A DNA stretch of 64,000 bases. Origin: Skermanella mucosa (GTDB lineage Bacteria > Pseudomonadota > Alphaproteobacteria > Azospirillales > Azospirillaceae). Below the pieces are notes generated by a model. The model made no database searches. It was not told the DNA's origin and saw nothing but the letters and a program-made list of their open reading frames with translations. Numbering within the stretch: position 1 is the first letter of the stretch; each line of letters starts with the position of its first letter. The position numbers were made by a program, and so were the translations under genes. The DNA is taken from assembly GCF_016765655.2 (NCBI RefSeq), contig NZ_CP086108.1:124001-188000 (forward strand), written 5' to 3'. Below are positions 18,337-26,196 of this stretch, one piece after another.

Positions 18337-19668
18337 TCAGGTGGTGGCCGAGCCGACCGGCTGGGCCTGACCGACGTTGGCGAGGCGGTATTCCTGCTCG
18401 TTCCGGGCGTGGTGGCGGGCCAGCATCGGCCGCAGGATCACGATGGCGCAGGTGGCGGACATGAGGTCCATGATCGCGACGGTGTAGAGCACGGTGGACC
18501 AGGTGCCGGTGGCTTCCATCAGGATGTTGCCGAGCGGGACCATCAGGGCCGCGATACCCTTGGCGCAGTACAGGAGGCCGTAGATCTTGCCCACATGCTT
18601 GGTGCCGAAGGCGTCGCCGGCGGTGGCGCTGAAGAGGCTGTAGACTTCGCCCCAGGCCAGGAACACGACGCCGCTGAGGATCAGGAAGGCGTAGGGGTTG
18701 TGGCCGAAGTAACCCAGCGCGATGATGCCGATGCCTTCCATGGTGAAGGCGATGAACATGGTCTTCTCACGGCCGATATGGTCCGAGATCCAGCCGAAGA
18801 GGGGACGCGACAGGCCGTTCATGACCCGGTCGAGCATCAGCGCGAAGGGCAGGGCGGCCATGGTGAAGAAGTAGAGGTTGACCGGGAATTCCTTGACGCC
18901 CAGGTCGTGGGCGATCAGGCCGAGCTGGGCCACCGCCATAAGGCCGCCGGTGACCGTCAGGGTGAACATGACCAGCATCGTCCAGAACACCGGGGTGCGC
19001 AGGGCTTCGCTGAGCGTGTAGTCGCGGCGGGACTGGGACAACTTCGTGGAGTACTTGACCTCGCCCTTCTGCGGCGACCGCAGGAACCAGGCCACGGCGA
19101 AGATGACGATGCCCTGGATGGCGCCGAAGTAGAAGAAGGCGGTCTGGTAGCCGCTCGCCGCGATCACGGCGGCGATCGGCAGGATGGTCAGGGCCGAGCC
19201 GGCACCGTAGCCGCCGGCGGTCAGGCCGACCGCCAGGCCGCGGCGATCCGGGAACCACTTCAGCGCGTTGTTGATGCAGGTCGAATAGACGCAGCCGACG
19301 CCCATGCCGCCGACCGCGGCGCCGACATAGAAGCCGGTCAGGGTGGTGGCGTAGGAGTTGATGATCCAGGAGAGGCCGACCAGCACGCCGCCGATGGCGA
19401 CCATCACGCGCGGGCCGTATTTATCGATGAAATAACCCTCGATGGGGGTCAGCCAGGTCTGGACGACGACGAAGATCGTGAAGGCGGCCTGGATCGAGGC
19501 GCGAGTCCATCCATAGGTCGCCTGGATTTCCGGCACGAACAGCGTCCAGGCATATTGGATGTTAGCCGTCGCCACCATACAGATCACGCCGACGGCGAGT
19601 TGGATCCAGCGCATGCGGGCGGAATCCGGAGCCCGGGTCCTTCCCTGTTGATCTACCGATGTATGCAT
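18337..19668 (-). CDS. OxlT-type MFS transporter (oxalate/formate antiporter family)
   Basis: This 443-residue protein has twelve predicted helices. The N-terminal half shows features of the oxalate/formate antiporter (OFA) group: NIQYAWTLFVPEIQATYGW, FTIFVVVQTWLTPIEGYFID and the MFS motif A-like DKYGPR. OFA members exchange small carboxylates, classically oxalate for formate. The start at 19668 has GGAGGAAATGTCC ahead of it; the frame is open for 75 codons upstream but that stretch is intergenic in character. A 33-base extended palindrome lies 126-158 bases upstream. No oxalyl-CoA decarboxylase is near, so the substrate is unsettled. Confidence 0.88.
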   Translation of the reverse strand: MHTSVDQQGRTRAPDSARMRWIQLAVGVICMVATANIQYAWTLFVPEIQATYGWTRASIQAAFTIFVVVQTWLTPIEGYFIDKYGPRVMVAIGGVLVGLSWIINSYATTLTGFYVGAAVGGMGVGCVYSTCINNALKWFPDRRGLAVGLTAGGYGAGSALTILPIAAVIAASGYQTAFFYFGAIQGIVIFAVAWFLRSPQKGEVKYSTKLSQSRRDYTLSEALRTPVFWTMLVMFTLTVTGGLMAVAQLGLIAHDLGVKEFPVNLYFFTMAALPFALMLDRVMNGLSRPLFGWISDHIGREKTMFIAFTMEGIGIIALGYFGHNPYAFLILSGVVFLAWGEVYSLFSATAGDAFGTKHVGKIYGLLYCAKGIAALMVPLGNILMEATGTWSTVLYTVAIMDLMSATCAIVILRPMLARHHARNEQEYRLANVGQAQPVGSATT

Positions 19669-19801
19669 CGGACATTTCCTCCGTGTGGATGGACGACAAT
19701 TGGTCCGGTGTTTTTTGTTCTTCCGGAGGGCTTTGATCCCGCTTCGGCAGCCCTTGGACCTTCCGGTTCCCGGCTGCGACAACGTGACGCCCTCTGGTGT
19801 C

Positions 19802-19818
19802 TGGTATATTGAATGCCA
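19802..19818. promoter_or_regulatory. Candidate operator 1 (TGGTATATTGAATGCCA)
   Basis: A 17-bp palindrome, TGGTAT-N5-ATGCCA, is nested in a longer inverted repeat whose outer arms are CTGGTGT (19794-19800) and ACACCAG (19820-19826). It lies 134 bases upstream of the OxlT-like gene. Three near-copies occur at 20099, 21512 and 22715. Confidence 0.6.
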
Positions 19819-20098
19819 AACACCAGCTGGGATGCAAATGGTTTTCTGATTTTTCCACGATGTGGAACGATTATTTTCTGCCGGTCGGGACAATCGGTTG
19901 AAATAGAAACCAATTCCCCGGCATCAGGGAGTATGCCGGACGACTATGCCGCGATTCCAGCGGCTGCCGGCTGGGCGGATCCGAGAGGCGCCAGGATTTG
20001 AAGAGGCCGGTCGAATACCGCGCGGAAGGGGATCGGGACCGGAGTTTTACTTGCGGGCACGGCAAAGCCAGCCCTGCCGTGGATGCAAAGCTGACCTC

Positions 20099-20115
20099 TG
20101 GTATTCTGTATTCCA
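20099..20115. promoter_or_regulatory. Candidate operator 2 (TGGTATTCTGTATTCCA)
   Basis: This is a 17-bp palindrome of the same type, TGGTAT-N5-ATTCCA, flanked by C and G to give CTGG...CCAG. It ends 88 bases before the start of the 63-aa ORF. Confidence 0.55.
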
Positions 20116-20203
20116 GGTCACTTGATGTCCGCTTGCCCCGTCGTTATGTTGCTATGCAGCAAACGACACCGGTGCACCGCCTCAGACCAAGGGAACCTGG
20201 AAA

Positions 20204-20395
20204 ATGCTTAAGAACTCCGACTTCCTCCTCACCCTCATGGCTTTCGCCGGCCTCGTGACTCACGCCCTGACTTCCGGTTCCGCCTGGCCGTTCTCCGCTT
20301 CCGCCGACGAGGACGAGGAAGACGGCATCTTCTGGACATCCGACCGGCTGTCCCAGAGCGGCGAAGGTCACCAGCGACCGTTCTGGATCGAGTGA
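20204..20395 (+). CDS. Small hypothetical protein with one membrane or signal segment
   Basis: This is a 63-residue protein of unknown function. An N-terminal hydrophobic stretch (FLLTLMAFAGLVTHALTSG, residues about 7-25) could be a TM anchor or an uncleaved signal; the rest is acidic (ADEDEEDGIFW) with a polar tail. The ATG follows CTGGAAA. Candidate operator 2 lies upstream and a small minus-strand ORF converges on its 3' end five bases away. Its operator places it with the OxlT-like, DUF6494 and CBS genes, and it may be a small stress or transport accessory. Confidence 0.55.
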   Translation: MLKNSDFLLTLMAFAGLVTHALTSGSAWPFSASADEDEEDGIFWTSDRLSQSGEGHQRPFWIE

Positions 20396-20399
20396 TCCG

Positions 20400-20567
20400 T
20401 CAAAAGCTGGTCCATACCATTCGGGTCAGGTCGGGTCCGGGCGATCCGGCCAGCAGCAGGACGGCCCCGTGGCACAGCCCGCTCAGCACACCGAACCACA
20501 GGGTGGTGACCAGCACCTTCCGGTGTGTGCCGCCGGCCGGGGCGTCCTGTAATTTTCTGATATGCAC
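20400..20567 (-). CDS. Small hypothetical membrane protein (55 aa)
   Basis: The GTG start is preceded by GGGAGGGAGC, one of the strongest ribosome sites in the window. The product, beginning MHIRKLQDAPAGGTHRKV, has one TM helix (LVTTLWFGVLSGLCHGAVLL, residues about 19-38). The third codon positions are G/C-rich, as in its neighbours. An A+T-rich stretch at 20570-20640 fits a promoter. It is too short to assign; it might be a small transporter partner or a stress peptide. Confidence 0.55.
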   Translation of the reverse strand: MHIRKLQDAPAGGTHRKVLVTTLWFGVLSGLCHGAVLLLAGSPGPDLTRMVWTSF

Positions 20568-20713
20568 GCTCCCTCCCACTTCCTTCTTATTATCTGTTTC
20601 ATCTTCAACGGACCTGATTGCAAACGCAACCGGCTCCTTTACTTACCCGCCCCCTTTCCCGACCAGCGGAATGGGGTTCTGAGGCGCGGCATCGCCGCCG
20701 GCTTTTTCGTCTC

Positions 20714-21517
20714 CTAGGCCATGTCCGCAGGGACGGCCGGCACGACGCAGGGGCAGTACCCGGCACCCTCGGGTATGCGAAGCTCCGCGCCGGCGGATGT
20801 TTCGATCCATTCCGGCACGATCCTGACCAGCGGCTGCCGCATCGCCGTCTCGACCGCCTCCGCGACGGTTCGGCTGGTGGCGAGACGCATCAGGTTCATC
20901 CGGGTGGCGAAGATCAGGCGCACCGCGCCGGCATCAGCAGCCTCGATGATTTCCGCCGGACGTCCCCATCGGCAACTCACGATCTCGGACCCGTCGGGTT
21001 CCGCCTGCTGGCCGGGTGGTACCGCCGCGATGAAGAAGACCGTATCGAAGCGCCTGGGGCGCACGGCCGGCGTCACCCAGTGTCCGAAAGCGACGAGGCG
21101 GTCGTCCGCGGGAACCAGTCCCTCCGCCTCGATCACGGAGCCGAAGGTGATGTCTCCGGACAGGAGCCGGGCGCGGTAGCGCGCCACAAGATCGGCGCAG
21201 CGGGCGGGGTCGGGCAGGGCGCCGTCATGCCGCCGCGCCAGCAGGATACCGCATTCCTCGAAAGTCTCCCGGATTGCCGCCAGCCGGGCGGGATGCAGGC
21301 CGCCGCCGGGAATTCCGGTGGGGTGGCGATCCTCCGCGGCAAGGCATCCTCCCGGAAAGACCAGTGCGCCCGGTGCGAAACCGAGCCCGGCGTGGCGTTC
21401 GATCATCAGGGTTTCGAGCCCGCCCGGCGCGTCGCGCAGCAGGATCAGGGTCGCCGCCGGGCGCGGGGCCGCAGACGCCTTGGGGCCATCGTCGGGTGTC
21501 TTGCGTATTGTTTGCAT
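20714..21517 (-). CDS. Nudix hydrolase
   Basis: This is a hydrolase of about 267 residues that cleaves nucleoside diphosphates linked to another moiety. The Nudix box is split by an insertion: GGCLAAE, a loop of about 20 residues, then RETFEECGILL, the REx2EEx2GI core. This spaced form resembles the long NUDT8/NUDT19-type proteins rather than MutT. The likely start is the ATG at 21517, which falls within the palindrome at 21512-21528; the frame is open to a GTG at 21559, but with no ribosome site there either. If the ATG is right, the operator overlaps the start codon. Confidence 0.85.
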   Translation of the reverse strand: MQTIRKTPDDGPKASAAPRPAATLILLRDAPGGLETLMIERHAGLGFAPGALVFPGGCLAAEDRHPTGIPGGGLHPARLAAIRETFEECGILLARRHDGALPDPARCADLVARYRARLLSGDITFGSVIEAEGLVPADDRLVAFGHWVTPAVRPRRFDTVFFIAAVPPGQQAEPDGSEIVSCRWGRPAEIIEAADAGAVRLIFATRMNLMRLATSRTVAEAVETAMRQPLVRIVPEWIETSAGAELRIPEGAGYCPCVVPAVPADMA

Positions 21518-21528
21518 ACCGTACACCA
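21512..21528. promoter_or_regulatory. Candidate operator 3, between Nudix and DUF6494 genes
   Basis: Read on the minus strand it is TGGTGTACGGTATGCAA, agreeing with TGGYAT-N5-ATRCCA at all but two positions. It overlaps the likely start codon of the Nudix gene and is 109 bases upstream of the DUF6494 gene, so it could serve both. Confidence 0.45.
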
Positions 21529-21636
21529 CATGCCAGAAGGAAAGGGTAGTACGATGCACGGACTTTGTGCAAGGTTGATTATTGAAGCAGCAAATCAGTA
21601 CCGTTCAGGGTGAACGGGGGACAGGGAGAAGACTGG

Positions 21637-21843
21637 ATGGATCCGGACACCTTCAACATGGAAGTTCGCAAGTTTCTCAAGGTCGTCGGGGTGACTTCCC
21701 AGCGCGAGATCGAGGCCGCGGTGGATCGGGCGATCAGGTCGGGCCGGATCAAGGGCGGCGACACCCTGTCCGCCAAGGTCGTGCTGACCATCGACGGCAT
21801 CGACCTGCGCCACGAGATCGACGGTGAGATCGAACTCGGCTGA
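21637..21843 (+). CDS. DUF6494 family protein
   Basis: This 68-residue protein matches DUF6494 over its whole length: MDPDTFNMEVRKFLKVVGVT, then SQREIEAAVDRAIRSGRIKG, and the strand-rich tail DLRHEIDGEIELG. It is soluble, alpha then beta, and of unknown function. GGGAGAAG lies just before the ATG; an in-frame ATG nine codons earlier has no such site. It faces the CBS-BON gene across a long hairpin. Confidence 0.8.
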   Translation: MDPDTFNMEVRKFLKVVGVTSQREIEAAVDRAIRSGRIKGGDTLSAKVVLTIDGIDLRHEIDGEIELG

Positions 21844-21861
21844 CGCCGTTTGAAAGGACCC

Positions 21862-21913
21862 GGGCCGGCAGGTTCCGAGCCGCGCCTGAGTGCGGCCCGG
21901 AACCTGCCGGCCC
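21862..21913. terminator. Long hairpin between convergent genes
   Basis: GGGCCGGCAGGTTCCG (21862-21877) and its exact complement (21898-21913) form a perfect 16-bp stem; inside, GCCGC and GCGGC can pair further. It sits between the stops of the DUF6494 (21843) and CBS-BON (21930) genes. There is no T-tract, but position and stem suit a bidirectional terminator or transcript-end protector. Confidence 0.6.
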
Positions 21914-21929
21914 TAGCGGGTGCCGACGG

Positions 21930-22643
21930 TTACCAGCCCACGAATCCTTCCGCGACCGGATCGACCACGTCGATATGGTCCACGACGTCCCGGACGCCCG
22001 GGATCGTCCGCGCGCCGACCACGAGCGCCTGCCGCTGGGATTCGGTCCGCACGGCGCCCCAGAGATGGACGACGCCGTCCTTCACCACGACGTTCTCGCC
22101 GAAGTCCGGCGCCCAGGGCTGGTCGGCATAGGCTTTCAGCACCCGCTCCCGGATCGTCTTGTCGTCCGCCGACGGGGCGGCCGTTCCGGGTTCCAGGGTC
22201 GTCAACATGCGCATCAGGTTCGCGCGGCTGATGATGCCGACCACCTGATGGTCGCGGGTGACCGGAACCCGCTTGATCCGGCGGCTCTCCATCAGCTCGA
22301 CCACCTCGTTGAGGGCGGCGTCCTCGTCGACGCTGATCACGTTGGCGCTCATCACGTCGCGGACGGTCCGGCCGTGCTGCTTGGTGAACGCGTCCGCCTG
22401 CGACGAGGCGCTCGCGACGAGGCCGAGCCACCAGGAGCCGCCGCCTTTGCCCTGGGTCTCGGTCCCGGTTTCGGCCCGCCGCAGCAGGTCGCCCTCGCTG
22501 ATGACGCCGATGACGCGGCCCTGACCGTCGACGACGGGCATGCCGCTGATCCGGTGCTCGAGCATCCGCTTCGCCGCTTCCGCGACGGTACTGTCCGCAT
22601 CGATCGTGATGACGCTGCGGGTCATGATGTCGCCGGCCTTCAT
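21930..22643 (-). CDS. CBS-pair and BON domain protein
   Basis: This is a 237-residue soluble protein. Two CBS motifs, residues about 8-60 and 95-150, form a Bateman module that usually binds adenosyl nucleotides (HRISGMPVVDGQGRVIGVIS and KRVPVTRDHQVVGIISRANL). A C-terminal BON domain (about 165-235, with GVVHLWGAV and IPGVRDVVDHIDV) suggests membrane or ligand contact. The start is the ATG at 22643, directly behind GGAGGAAACG; an in-frame ATG four codons earlier lacks a ribosome site. Candidate operator 4 lies 72 bases upstream. Probably an energy-stress sensor; the partner is unknown. Confidence 0.88.
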   Translation of the reverse strand: MKAGDIMTRSVITIDADSTVAEAAKRMLEHRISGMPVVDGQGRVIGVISEGDLLRRAETGTETQGKGGGSWWLGLVASASSQADAFTKQHGRTVRDVMSANVISVDEDAALNEVVELMESRRIKRVPVTRDHQVVGIISRANLMRMLTTLEPGTAAPSADDKTIRERVLKAYADQPWAPDFGENVVVKDGVVHLWGAVRTESQRQALVVGARTIPGVRDVVDHIDVVDPVAEGFVGW

Positions 22644-22714
22644 CGTTTCCTCCATTCGCGTTTCTTGGGTTCGATGCAGATCGTCCGGCCAGCCACCCGG
22701 TGACGGCGGAAATC

Positions 22715-22731
22715 TGGCATACGTTATACCA
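22715..22731. promoter_or_regulatory. Candidate operator 4 (TGGCATACGTTATACCA)
   Basis: A near-perfect palindrome, TGGCAT-N5-ATACCA, lies 72 bases upstream of the CBS-BON start. As at site 1, a further half-site, ACCAG, follows seven bases later. Confidence 0.6.
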
Positions 22732-22809
22732 ACTACCAGAAATGCGCGGTGACAGTAAGGGGGCATCGAGAGACAAGGGGGCGAAGTCCCTGGGACCGAT
22801 CCTCTCTTC

Positions 22810-24780
22810 TCATTCAGTCGTGCCGCCGTGTCGGTCCGGCCAGTTTTCGATCTCGACCGGGTCGATCGCGTCGGCCGGCTCGAAGCCGAAGATCCGGCCA
22901 TAGAACCACAGTTCGGCTTCCAGGGTGCGCCGTATGGTCGAGCCCTGCCGGAACCCGTGGCCCTCGCCCTCGAAGGTGAGCAGGGCTACGGGCAACCCCT
23001 TGGCTCGGAGCGCGTCGGCCATCATGGCGGCCTGGTTGGGCGGCACGACCTTGTCGTCCAGCCCCTGGAACAGGATGACCGGGCAATCGATCTGGTCCAG
23101 GTGATGGATCGGCGACCGTGCCTCGATGATCGCGCCCGAGGTTTCCAGCGGTCCGATCAGCCGGTCCAGGTAGCGGGATTCGAACTTGTGGGTGTCGTGG
23201 TAGAGCGCCTCCAGGTCCGAGATGCCGTAATGGCTTGCCCCCGCCCGGAACCGGTCGGTGAAGGTCAGGGCGCACAGGGTGGTGTATCCGCCGGCGCTGC
23301 CCCCCGTGATCGCGATCCGCTCGGGATCTGCGAGGCCCTGGTCGACCAGGTACGTCGCGGCGGCGACGCAGTCCTCCACGTCGGCAACTCCCCAGGCGCC
23401 GTCGAGCGCGCGGCGGTACGGGGTTCCGAATCCGCTCGACCCGGCATAGTTCACGTCGACGACCGCGAAGCCGCGGCTCGTCCAGTACTGGATCGACAGG
23501 TTCAGCTGGGGCGACGCCGCCGAGGTCGGCCCGCCATGGCTCTTGACCAGCAGCGGGGGCAGGGTGCCCTCGGGCGCCCGGTGGTCGGCGTTGGTCGGAG
23601 GGTAATGGAAGGCATAGGCGGTCCGCCCGCCGGCGCTCTGGAACTCGATCGGCCGGGCGACCGAGATCGTCCCGTCCGGAAGGTCGATGGGCGCCGAGCG
23701 GCGCAGGACCCGGGCGCCTTCCGAGGTCAGCAGGGCGACCGACCCCGGCTCCCTGCCGCTCCCCGCCAGCAGCGCGATGCCGCCGCCGGCCATCGGCCTG
23801 ACCGTGCCGATCTGGTCGTAGGGAATCTCCGCGGCCGCGGGCGTCGGCCCGCCGCCGATGCCGGTAGCCAAGGACCAGAACCCGTTGCGGGTGAAGGCCG
23901 CGGCGATCAGGTCGCCGGTGAAGCCGTAGGTCGCCTGCCCGAAGTTCCAGTAGGGCCGGGCGAATTCCGCCGTCATGGGGAGGAGCGGGACCCCGGCATC
24001 GGCGCCGCTTCCCGTGCCGTTCCAGCGGACCAGGTTCCACCAGCCGCTCCGGTCCGAGACATAGTGCAGCGTGCCGGCGGGCGACCAGGACGGCTGCACG
24101 ACCGCGACATCGTCCCCGCCGTCCACCCCCAGGGGCTCGGCCAGGGTCCCGTCGTCCAGCACGTCGGCCACCATCAGCCTGGTCCCGTCCCATGGCATGT
24201 TGGGGTGGTTCCACTCGATCCAGGCCAGCCGGCCGCCATCCGGGGAGAGGCGGGGCGCCCCGTAGAAGTCGGCTCCGGTCGCGATGGTTTCCGGAATGGC
24301 CGGTTCGGGCGGCCGGGCCGGGACCGACACCAGGACATTGAGCGGCTCCCCGTTCCCGGACTCACCGTGCAGTTCGCCGACCGCGATCAGCCGCCCGCGC
24401 GGCGCGTCGAGCACCAGGTCGGCGAAGCGCCAGCCGGCGTCCCCGACGGTGACGGGAACCGGTTCCGCCCCCGCGTCCAGCCGCCAGATCCGCTGGTCGG
24501 CGAAGTTCACGAACCAGACCGTGCCGCCGGCCGCCACGTAGCTGGCGCCGCCATACTCGTGGACGCGGCTGCGGGAGGAGAACGGCGGCGGCAGCAGATC
24601 GCGGATGACACCGTCGGCGCTCGCCTTCACAATGACGCTCCGGCCCTTCTCCGCGGGCCGCCCCTCGACCCAGCAGATATCGCCGCCATCCACGCAAAGC
24701 TCGCTCAGCCCCACCGCCTCGCCGATGATCAGGTCCGTCGTGATGGGCGACTTCCAGGCTCCGTAAGGGGCAATGCGCAT
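22810..24780 (-). CDS. S9-family prolyl oligopeptidase-type serine peptidase
   Basis: This 656-residue peptidase or acylaminoacyl-peptidase has an N-terminal seven-bladed beta-propeller (about 30-400, with repeats such as APRLSPDGGRLAWIEW and VVQPSWSPAGTLHYVSD) and a C-terminal alpha/beta hydrolase (about 410-650). The catalytic Ser is in GGSAGGY, Asp in QGLDDKVVPP and His in EGEGHGFR. There is no signal peptide, so it is cytoplasmic and cleaves short peptides. The ATG at 24780 is used; upstream in-frame sequence runs into the divergent AEC gene. No function-specific neighbour. Confidence 0.92.
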   Translation of the reverse strand: MRIAPYGAWKSPITTDLIIGEAVGLSELCVDGGDICWVEGRPAEKGRSVIVKASADGVIRDLLPPPFSSRSRVHEYGGASYVAAGGTVWFVNFADQRIWRLDAGAEPVPVTVGDAGWRFADLVLDAPRGRLIAVGELHGESGNGEPLNVLVSVPARPPEPAIPETIATGADFYGAPRLSPDGGRLAWIEWNHPNMPWDGTRLMVADVLDDGTLAEPLGVDGGDDVAVVQPSWSPAGTLHYVSDRSGWWNLVRWNGTGSGADAGVPLLPMTAEFARPYWNFGQATYGFTGDLIAAAFTRNGFWSLATGIGGGPTPAAAEIPYDQIGTVRPMAGGGIALLAGSGREPGSVALLTSEGARVLRRSAPIDLPDGTISVARPIEFQSAGGRTAYAFHYPPTNADHRAPEGTLPPLLVKSHGGPTSAASPQLNLSIQYWTSRGFAVVDVNYAGSSGFGTPYRRALDGAWGVADVEDCVAAATYLVDQGLADPERIAITGGSAGGYTTLCALTFTDRFRAGASHYGISDLEALYHDTHKFESRYLDRLIGPLETSGAIIEARSPIHHLDQIDCPVILFQGLDDKVVPPNQAAMMADALRAKGLPVALLTFEGEGHGFRQGSTIRRTLEAELWFYGRIFGFEPADAIDPVEIENWPDRHGGTTE

Positions 24781-24904
24781 CTCTGTGTTCCTCGCTTGTG
24801 GGGTGCGGAGTCCCTGTCTAACCCGCCTTGACCGGCCCGCGCCATACTCCGCGCCGTTCCGGGACGCCGGTCCGACGACCCAATCCAGGAAGCCGACATT
24901 CCCC

Positions 24905-25849
24905 ATGATGATCTTCATCAACATCATTCTGCCGGTGTTCGGCCTGATCCTGGTCGGCTACGTCGCGGGCCGGACATCCATCCTGCCTCCGGCCGCCGTC
25001 CGCGGCGTCGCCAACGCGGCGACCTGGCTGATGATCCCCGTGCTGCTGTTCCGTTCCACGGCGGGGGAGGGGACCGCCCGGAACATGGAGCCGGCCATAG
25101 CGCTGGCCTATTTCGGCGGCTGCCTCGTGATCCTGGCCCTGGCGTTCGCCTGCGGCCGGACGCTGTTCCGGCTGCGGCTCGATCAGCTCGGCGTGTTCGG
25201 CATGGCGGCGATGTATTCCAACGCGGTTCTGCTCGGCCTTCCGCTGATACAGACCGCCTTCGGCCCGGAGGGCGTCGTCCTCCAGACCAAGATCATCGCC
25301 TTCCACTCCCTCATCCTGCTGCCGGTGACGACGGTCCTGATAGCCCTTGGGCGGGGGCACTCCGGCGGGTTGACGAAGCTCGTCCTGCCCGCGGTGAGGG
25401 AGACCCTGTCCAACCCGATCATCATCGGCCTGCTCAGCGGCCTCGCCTGGAGTTTCACCGGCCTGGGCATCTGGGAGCCGCTGGACAGGATGACCGCCAT
25501 GCTGGCCGCCGCGGCGGCGCCGACCGCCCTGATCGCGCTCGGCGCCGCCCAGGCCCAGAGCGCGCTGCGCATCGGCGGCGAACTGGTGGAAGCCCTCACC
25601 GTGGCCGTGCTGAAGCTGGTGCTGCATCCCCTGGTCGTCTGGCTGCTCGCGGCCAAGGTCGCGGGCCTGTCGCCCGAGGCCGTCGCCGTGGCGACCGTCA
25701 CCGCCGCCTTGCCGGCGGGAGCGAACGTGTACCTGCAAGCCCACCAGTTCGGCTGCTATGTCGCCGGCGCGGTGAATGCCGTGATGCTGACGACGCTGCT
25801 GTCGGTGGTCAGCATCACCGTGGTCCTGGCGCTGCTTCATCCCGCCTGA
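24905..25849 (+). CDS. AEC family auxin-efflux-type transporter
   Basis: This is a 314-residue protein with about ten TM helices arranged as two inverted halves, starting MMIFINIILPVFGLILVGYV. The motif MYSNAVLLGLPL in the first half and the late AALPAGANVYLQAHQFG segment are typical of the bacterial AEC (auxin efflux carrier, MdcF/YfdV) group, which export or exchange organic acids such as malonate. It diverges from the peptidase gene. The substrate cannot be assigned. Confidence 0.9.
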   Translation: MMIFINIILPVFGLILVGYVAGRTSILPPAAVRGVANAATWLMIPVLLFRSTAGEGTARNMEPAIALAYFGGCLVILALAFACGRTLFRLRLDQLGVFGMAAMYSNAVLLGLPLIQTAFGPEGVVLQTKIIAFHSLILLPVTTVLIALGRGHSGGLTKLVLPAVRETLSNPIIIGLLSGLAWSFTGLGIWEPLDRMTAMLAAAAAPTALIALGAAQAQSALRIGGELVEALTVAVLKLVLHPLVVWLLAAKVAGLSPEAVAVATVTAALPAGANVYLQAHQFGCYVAGAVNAVMLTTLLSVVSITVVLALLHPA

Positions 25850-26196
25850 CGGCGGGCTCGACTGGAGACGGGAGAGATCATAAGGCAACTAATATTTTGA
25901 TATTGCGCCGCTCGAACCATGATCAAAGCCTAATTTGAATTCACGAGTGAACAAGATGTAGCCTGGTGACATTGTTAAGATGCCTGTCTGCAGAAGAAGA
26001 AGGTCAGTAAAGTCGCCAGCGCCGTGCCCCCGACAAGAGCATCGCCGCAGAAAATTTCGTTAGGTTTTACGGAACGTTGCATGTTACGCACGCCTTTGGT
26101 CCGGATAACGGCCTTCGCTTCGAAGAATCTCGTGAACGAGGCGGTAACCCAAGTCCCGGGAGTGGTCGACCATCCTCCGTCCGAGCGGGTGTCCTG
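25850..26196. other. A+T-richer intergenic region before the HisKA_2 kinase
   Basis: No gene is visible in this stretch. It is notably less G+C-rich at 25880-26075 and contains the short palindrome TTCACGAGTGAA (25940-25951) and poly-purine tracts. Part of it may encode a longer N-terminus of the following kinase if translation starts at the TTG at 26077. A promoter is likely here, but no -35/-10 pair is convincing. Confidence 0.4.

Larger units (their letters stand above)
19669..20203. other. Intergenic region with two 17-bp palindromes
   Basis: No gene is visible in these 535 bases between the divergent MFS gene and the 63-aa ORF. It is less G+C-rich than its surroundings and holds two members of the TGGYAT-N5-ATRCCA family, listed separately, one toward each start. 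It most likely contains the two promoters. Confidence 0.6.

Noticed and set aside
25895-25926. TTGAT and ATCAA halves suggesting another FNR site
   Set aside because: The halves are about 20 bases apart instead of four, so they do not form a site.
26060-26095. EcfG general-stress promoter (GGAAC-N16/17-CGTT) before the HisKA_2 kinase
   Set aside because: GGAAC occurs at 26071 but no CGTT follows at the required distance.
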